The notes under the pieces are model-generated. The model worked only from the letters and a program-made list of their open reading frames with translations. It was not told where the DNA came from and ran no database searches. Shown in pieces: positions 54,249 through 57,411 of a stretch of DNA of 57,411 nucleotides (its first letter is position 1; every line of letters begins with the position of its first letter). The stretch is from Candidatus Poseidoniales archaeon. GTDB lineage: Archaea; Thermoplasmatota; Poseidoniia; Poseidoniales; Poseidoniaceae. The translations under genes and the position numbers were made by a program. The stretch is from the NCBI GenBank assembly GCA_003602485.1, contig QQSD01000011.1:1-57411 (forward strand), written 5' to 3'.

Positions 54249-56234
54249 ATGGAAACGATTTTCTTGTCCGGTGGCTTTCTTCTCTTCGCCCTCTTCTTTA
54301 TGTCTCAATCTCTCGCTAAAGGTGTGGGTACCGTCGGTGGAGCTCTCACGCAAATTGGCTTGTTCATCCTACGGAAAAACCCTCCAGGTCTTGTCGATAT
54401 TTTTAACGACAAGAGTGGAAGCGGCTCCCGCACTTGGATGAACTTCGGTATGCTTTGGCTCGTTTTCGCCGGGTTGCTCGGCTTCTTGGGAGGCTGGCAC
54501 AATTACGACCCGTCTGCTTTGGATTCGCTCGCAAGCATCGGATGGTCCTATGATGATGGATCTTCACTGCGAGATGTGACACTCACCTTGCTTAATTTCG
54601 CTCTACTTTACGGCCTCGTCGGGGCAGGTATGGTTGCAGTCTCTCGCAACGGCAACGGTCGTCTGGCCAGTGAAGCAAATGCTTCCCTCATGGCTCTGGT
54701 TCTTTCCTCGCTTATCTTACTGCGTTATCTCTTGCCTTTCATCTTCGGCTTCTTGGACATTGATACCGAAACTGGGGTTGTTGCAACCATGCTCTACAGC
54801 TTCGAGACATTGGCAGTAGGTTTGGTACTCGTTCCCGTCCTCATCAACATCCTCATCACTGCTGCAAGTCGCGGTGAAGAAGAACTTCAAACCAGTTCTT
54901 GGTTCCTCATTATGGGTGTTACCGCTAACATCCTCGCCATGATTTACATGTTCTTTGGAGAACTCGCTGGAGCCACTCAAACAGTTTGGCTCGCAGAACG
55001 CGTCGCACACGGGTGGGTTCCACTCGCTCTTATCTTTGCAGTTGGATATCACGTCGTCCCAATGGCATCCAAGCAACCCATTTGGTCAGCCTCCATGCGA
55101 ACGGCCAGTATGTTCCTTTTGTTCATCACGATTCCCCCCTTCTTCATGACCGATGCATCAGGAAGCAATTTCTTGACAAACGTTGGTGCTATCTTGCTTA
55201 CGCTGGGTGTTTTGCCAATTTTTGCAGCCTCAATCAACATCATCATGACGGCCAGTTCAGGCCTCAGTTCAACGGTCAAGAACCCCGGAGCAGTTGCTGC
55301 TTTGTTGGCGTTCACCATGCTACCTTTCTTTGCCATTGGAGGTTACTTCACCGCCATGGATACCTACGTAGGAACCGGTGATTTGGGCGCTATGGCTCAC
55401 TCTGTTGACATGGGAATGTTGTTCACAGTTGGCGGCCTCATGGTCTTAGCAGGCGTCTTCTCAAACTATCCACTCGCCATTGGAAAACCACTTGCTACTC
55501 GCTCTACGGCCAACTTGGCCACATGGATGGTTCTTGTCGGCGGTGTTACCTCGACCATTACGTTCGTTGCTGGGGACTTTACGACCAATGCCGTAGCATC
55601 ATCAGGCGTTGAAGACGTCGTCGCCAACAGTGGCGGATTTTTCCTAACAGGGTCAGGTCTCTTCTACCTCATGGGCATCGGCACCATTCTCGCTACTCTC
55701 GTGACCATCCGCACGGGAATTTCAGCAACCGGACGCAGCCTCGAACCAACCGCAGCCTCCGACGTCGCCAAATACACGCTCGTTGCAGGTTCTTCGACCA
55801 CCATTCGTTCCCTCATTGGACGTGGTGTTGGCGTGGATACTGAACTCCTCATCAGTCACGCAGAGGAGAAAGAAGGCGGGTCTACCATCATCGGTGTCAC
55901 CGCTGAACTTCACAACGATGAAGTCAAAGAATTTCCACCATCGGCATCCTCTGCCTTGGTTGAATTTGTACAATATCTGGCCGATTCAAACCAATCCGTG
56001 TTTGATGTATTCCGTTCCATCGACCTGGATGATTCAGGCAAGATTGACAGCAAGGAACTGCTTGCTGCTCTTGAAGCATCGGACATCAGCGAACTCAACT
56101 CCATTGAATCGGCTGAACTTGTCGAACTCATGGACTTGGACGGTGACGGTGAACTCAACCTTCCAGAACTTGACATTGCTATCGCTCAAATCAAGCGAGA
56201 TCACGACATTGTATCCTCCTCAGAAGAGGAGTAA
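54249..56234 (+). CDS. Heme-copper-oxidase subunit I-like membrane protein with C-terminal EF hands
   Basis: 661 aa. Roughly a dozen hydrophobic helices precede a soluble tail. The segment RVAHGWVPLALIFAVGYH then VVPMASKQPIW resembles helices VI-VII of CcoN/NorB-type oxidase subunit I. Histidines seen at comparable sites are H84, H254, H268 and H384. The His pair expected on helix VII and two of the three helix-X histidines are absent, so the copper-heme site is probably lost. The tail has two canonical EF-hand loops, DLDDSGKIDSKE and DLDGDGELNLPE, which should bind calcium in the cytoplasm. GGAGGTG at 54236-54241 supports the start. A calcium-sensing or regulatory membrane role is inferred. 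Confidence 0.6.
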   Translation: METIFLSGGFLLFALFFMSQSLAKGVGTVGGALTQIGLFILRKNPPGLVDIFNDKSGSGSRTWMNFGMLWLVFAGLLGFLGGWHNYDPSALDSLASIGWSYDDGSSLRDVTLTLLNFALLYGLVGAGMVAVSRNGNGRLASEANASLMALVLSSLILLRYLLPFIFGFLDIDTETGVVATMLYSFETLAVGLVLVPVLINILITAASRGEEELQTSSWFLIMGVTANILAMIYMFFGELAGATQTVWLAERVAHGWVPLALIFAVGYHVVPMASKQPIWSASMRTASMFLLFITIPPFFMTDASGSNFLTNVGAILLTLGVLPIFAASINIIMTASSGLSSTVKNPGAVAALLAFTMLPFFAIGGYFTAMDTYVGTGDLGAMAHSVDMGMLFTVGGLMVLAGVFSNYPLAIGKPLATRSTANLATWMVLVGGVTSTITFVAGDFTTNAVASSGVEDVVANSGGFFLTGSGLFYLMGIGTILATLVTIRTGISATGRSLEPTAASDVAKYTLVAGSSTTIRSLIGRGVGVDTELLISHAEEKEGGSTIIGVTAELHNDEVKEFPPSASSALVEFVQYLADSNQSVFDVFRSIDLDDSGKIDSKELLAALEASDISELNSIESAELVELMDLDGDGELNLPELDIAIAQIKRDHDIVSSSEEE

Positions 56235-56251
56235 TCTGAGCATCGGAAGTG

Positions 56252-57411
56252 ATGCTGGTGCGCATTGGTCTGGTCGGCAAACCCAATGTGGGGAAATCAA
56301 CCTTCTTTAGCGCAGCAACGCTCGCTCACGTTGATATTGCAAACTATCCATTCTGTACCATTGACCCGAATGTGGGTGTTGCTTTTGTTGAAGCACGACT
56401 CCCTTGCCCGTGCAAAGACTTACGAGAGAAATTGGAAACCGAAGGACGGATTGAAAGCGTTGCAGAAGACGATGTTCGTCAAGGAAGCCTGTGCGAACCA
56501 CGTACTGGCACCTGCATCGGACATCGCCGCTCTGTCCCAATCGCTCTCGTCGATGTCGCTGGACTTGTTCCTGGGGCCAGTGAGGGCCGAGGGCGTGGCA
56601 ACGCCTTCCTCGCAGACCTTGCCAATAGCGATGTTCTCATTCAGGTTCTTGACGCGGCAGGTACCACCGATATTGAAGGACAATTTATGGGAACTGAAGT
56701 GACTCTTGAGCAAGCACAAGAGGCAATGCGAGCAGAGATTGAATTTCTTCAACATGAACTTGATGCCTGGATTGGAGGCTTACTCGAAGATGGATGGAGT
56801 CGTGGTGTACGGCGAGTCCAAGCCGAGGGCGAGAAAGGTCTGATTTCATTTATTCAAGAGCGTTTGAGTGGACTTGGTGCAACCTTGAACATGGTCAATC
56901 AGGCTATGCTGGAATTCAATGGAGAAGTTGAGAATACCCAGCAACCTTGGGAGTGGGACACCACCGTGCTTCATCGTCTTGGCCAAATACTCCGTGGGCA
57001 TCTCTTCCCAATCGCCTACGCTGCCAATAAATTTGACATTGCTCCTGAGGGCGTACTCAATGGGTTCACCCAACACAACATGGTTGGTTGCATGGCAGAT
57101 GTTGAGTTGGCTCTCCGCCGTGCTGAAGCAGCAGGGCTCATCGATTACCGACCGGGAGCCTCGTCCTTTTCCCTAGCCACCGACACCTCGTTGAATGATG
57201 CTCAACGCAAAGCACTCAACCACATGGGTAATCGCTTGGAAGCGCATGACGGTACGGGGCTTGCTCGTTTGCTTGACCGTGTTCTCTTTGACCATCTCGA
57301 ACGTATTGTTGTATATCCGGTACAGGATGAAACCCACTGGGTTGATGGAGACGGTCGCGTTCTCCCAGATGCTTTTGTTGTGCCCGCTGAACTCCAAGCC
57401 AAAGCCCTTGC
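56252..57411 (+). CDS. ychF: YchF/OLA1-type GTPase, archaeal, 3' end beyond the window
   Basis: Obg-related NTPase that associates with ribosomes. About 386 codons are in view and the frame is still open at the window end. G1 is LVGKPNVGKSTFF, G3 is VDVAGLVPGASEGRGRGNAF, G4 is YAANKFDI, and the archaeal TGS-domain approach has YPVQDETHWVDGDGRVLPDA. A coiled-coil insert between G3 and G4 (about 145-230) is present as in the family. The start could be ATG 56252 or GTG 56258; GGAAGTGA fits the latter spacing. Complete length cannot be given. Confidence 0.9.
   Translation, partial: MLVRIGLVGKPNVGKSTFFSAATLAHVDIANYPFCTIDPNVGVAFVEARLPCPCKDLREKLETEGRIESVAEDDVRQGSLCEPRTGTCIGHRRSVPIALVDVAGLVPGASEGRGRGNAFLADLANSDVLIQVLDAAGTTDIEGQFMGTEVTLEQAQEAMRAEIEFLQHELDAWIGGLLEDGWSRGVRRVQAEGEKGLISFIQERLSGLGATLNMVNQAMLEFNGEVENTQQPWEWDTTVLHRLGQILRGHLFPIAYAANKFDIAPEGVLNGFTQHNMVGCMADVELALRRAEAAGLIDYRPGASSFSLATDTSLNDAQRKALNHMGNRLEAHDGTGLARLLDRVLFDHLERIVVYPVQDETHWVDGDGRVLPDAFVVPAELQAKAL

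Noticed and set aside
56265-56702. Plus-strand 145-codon frame at the ychF locus
   Set aside because: It is out of frame with the clear GTPase motifs (GKPNVGKST and others), which run in another frame open to the window end.

Overview
The window reads as a compact archaeal chromosome segment. The informational genes are archaeal: an MCM helicase, a TFB initiation factor, GatE of the tRNA-dependent Gln pathway, Trm1, two Pth2 peptidyl-tRNA hydrolases, two PAC2-family proteins, a RaSEA-type archaeosine radical SAM enzyme, an archaeal-type YchF GTPase, and a tRNA-Arg with an archaeal TATA box. They are mixed with genes of bacterial flavour (NAD-dependent DNA ligase LigA, an AddAB-like helicase-nuclease pair) and very large secreted, membrane-anchored proteins. 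This mix, moderate GC and short or overlapping gene junctions best fit a planktonic euryarchaeon of the Marine Group II / Poseidoniales kind. That placement is inferred from gene content only; no marker phylogeny could be run.

Layout. 1-28: 3' end of a tRNA and its T-run terminator. 97-5793: a 1554-aa surface protein, a small membrane protein and a PPC/DUF296 protein. 5842-10950: LigA, a PAC2 protein, a Cas4/RecB-type Fe-S nuclease and a DnaQ-type exonuclease with an ExoX-like tail. 11018-17221: mostly small orphan genes (acidic protein, PKD lipoprotein, HAD phosphatase, hotdog thioesterase, 4-TM protein, pentapeptide-repeat protein with a winged-helix-like partner) plus tRNA-Arg(GCG). 17363-22473: a 1431-aa FG-GAP/Fn3 surface protein and a second PAC2 paralogue. 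22508-26097 (minus strand): esterase, purM, trm1. 26285-37103 (plus strand): mcm, gatE, a propeller-DUF4430 protein, an ECF S-component-like protein, two pth2 genes, threonine aldolase and a 788-aa orphan. 37084-39173 (minus): secreted thioredoxin-like protein and an unusual TFB. 39474-48187: AddB-like and AddA-like proteins with a stop/start overlap. 48189-53852: methyltransferase, prolyl aminopeptidase, coiled-coil protein, archaetidylserine-decarboxylase-like enzyme, alpha/beta hydrolase, RaSEA. 53962-57411: a 2-TM protein, a heme-copper-oxidase-I-like membrane protein with C-terminal EF hands, and the start of ychF, cut by the window end.

How genes may work together. LigA, MCM, the Fe-S nuclease, the DnaQ-like exonuclease and the AddAB-like pair form an unusually dense set of DNA replication and end-processing genes. 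The propeller-DUF4430 protein and the neighbouring ECF-like S component suggest surface capture and import of a corrinoid or other vitamin. GatE, Trm1, Pth2, RaSEA and the tRNAs serve translation and tRNA maturation. The strongest candidates for undescribed biology are the DUF4430/ECF pair, the AddAB-like pair in an archaeal setting, the oxidase-like EF-hand fusion, and the TFB with a C-x-C zinc-ribbon knuckle.
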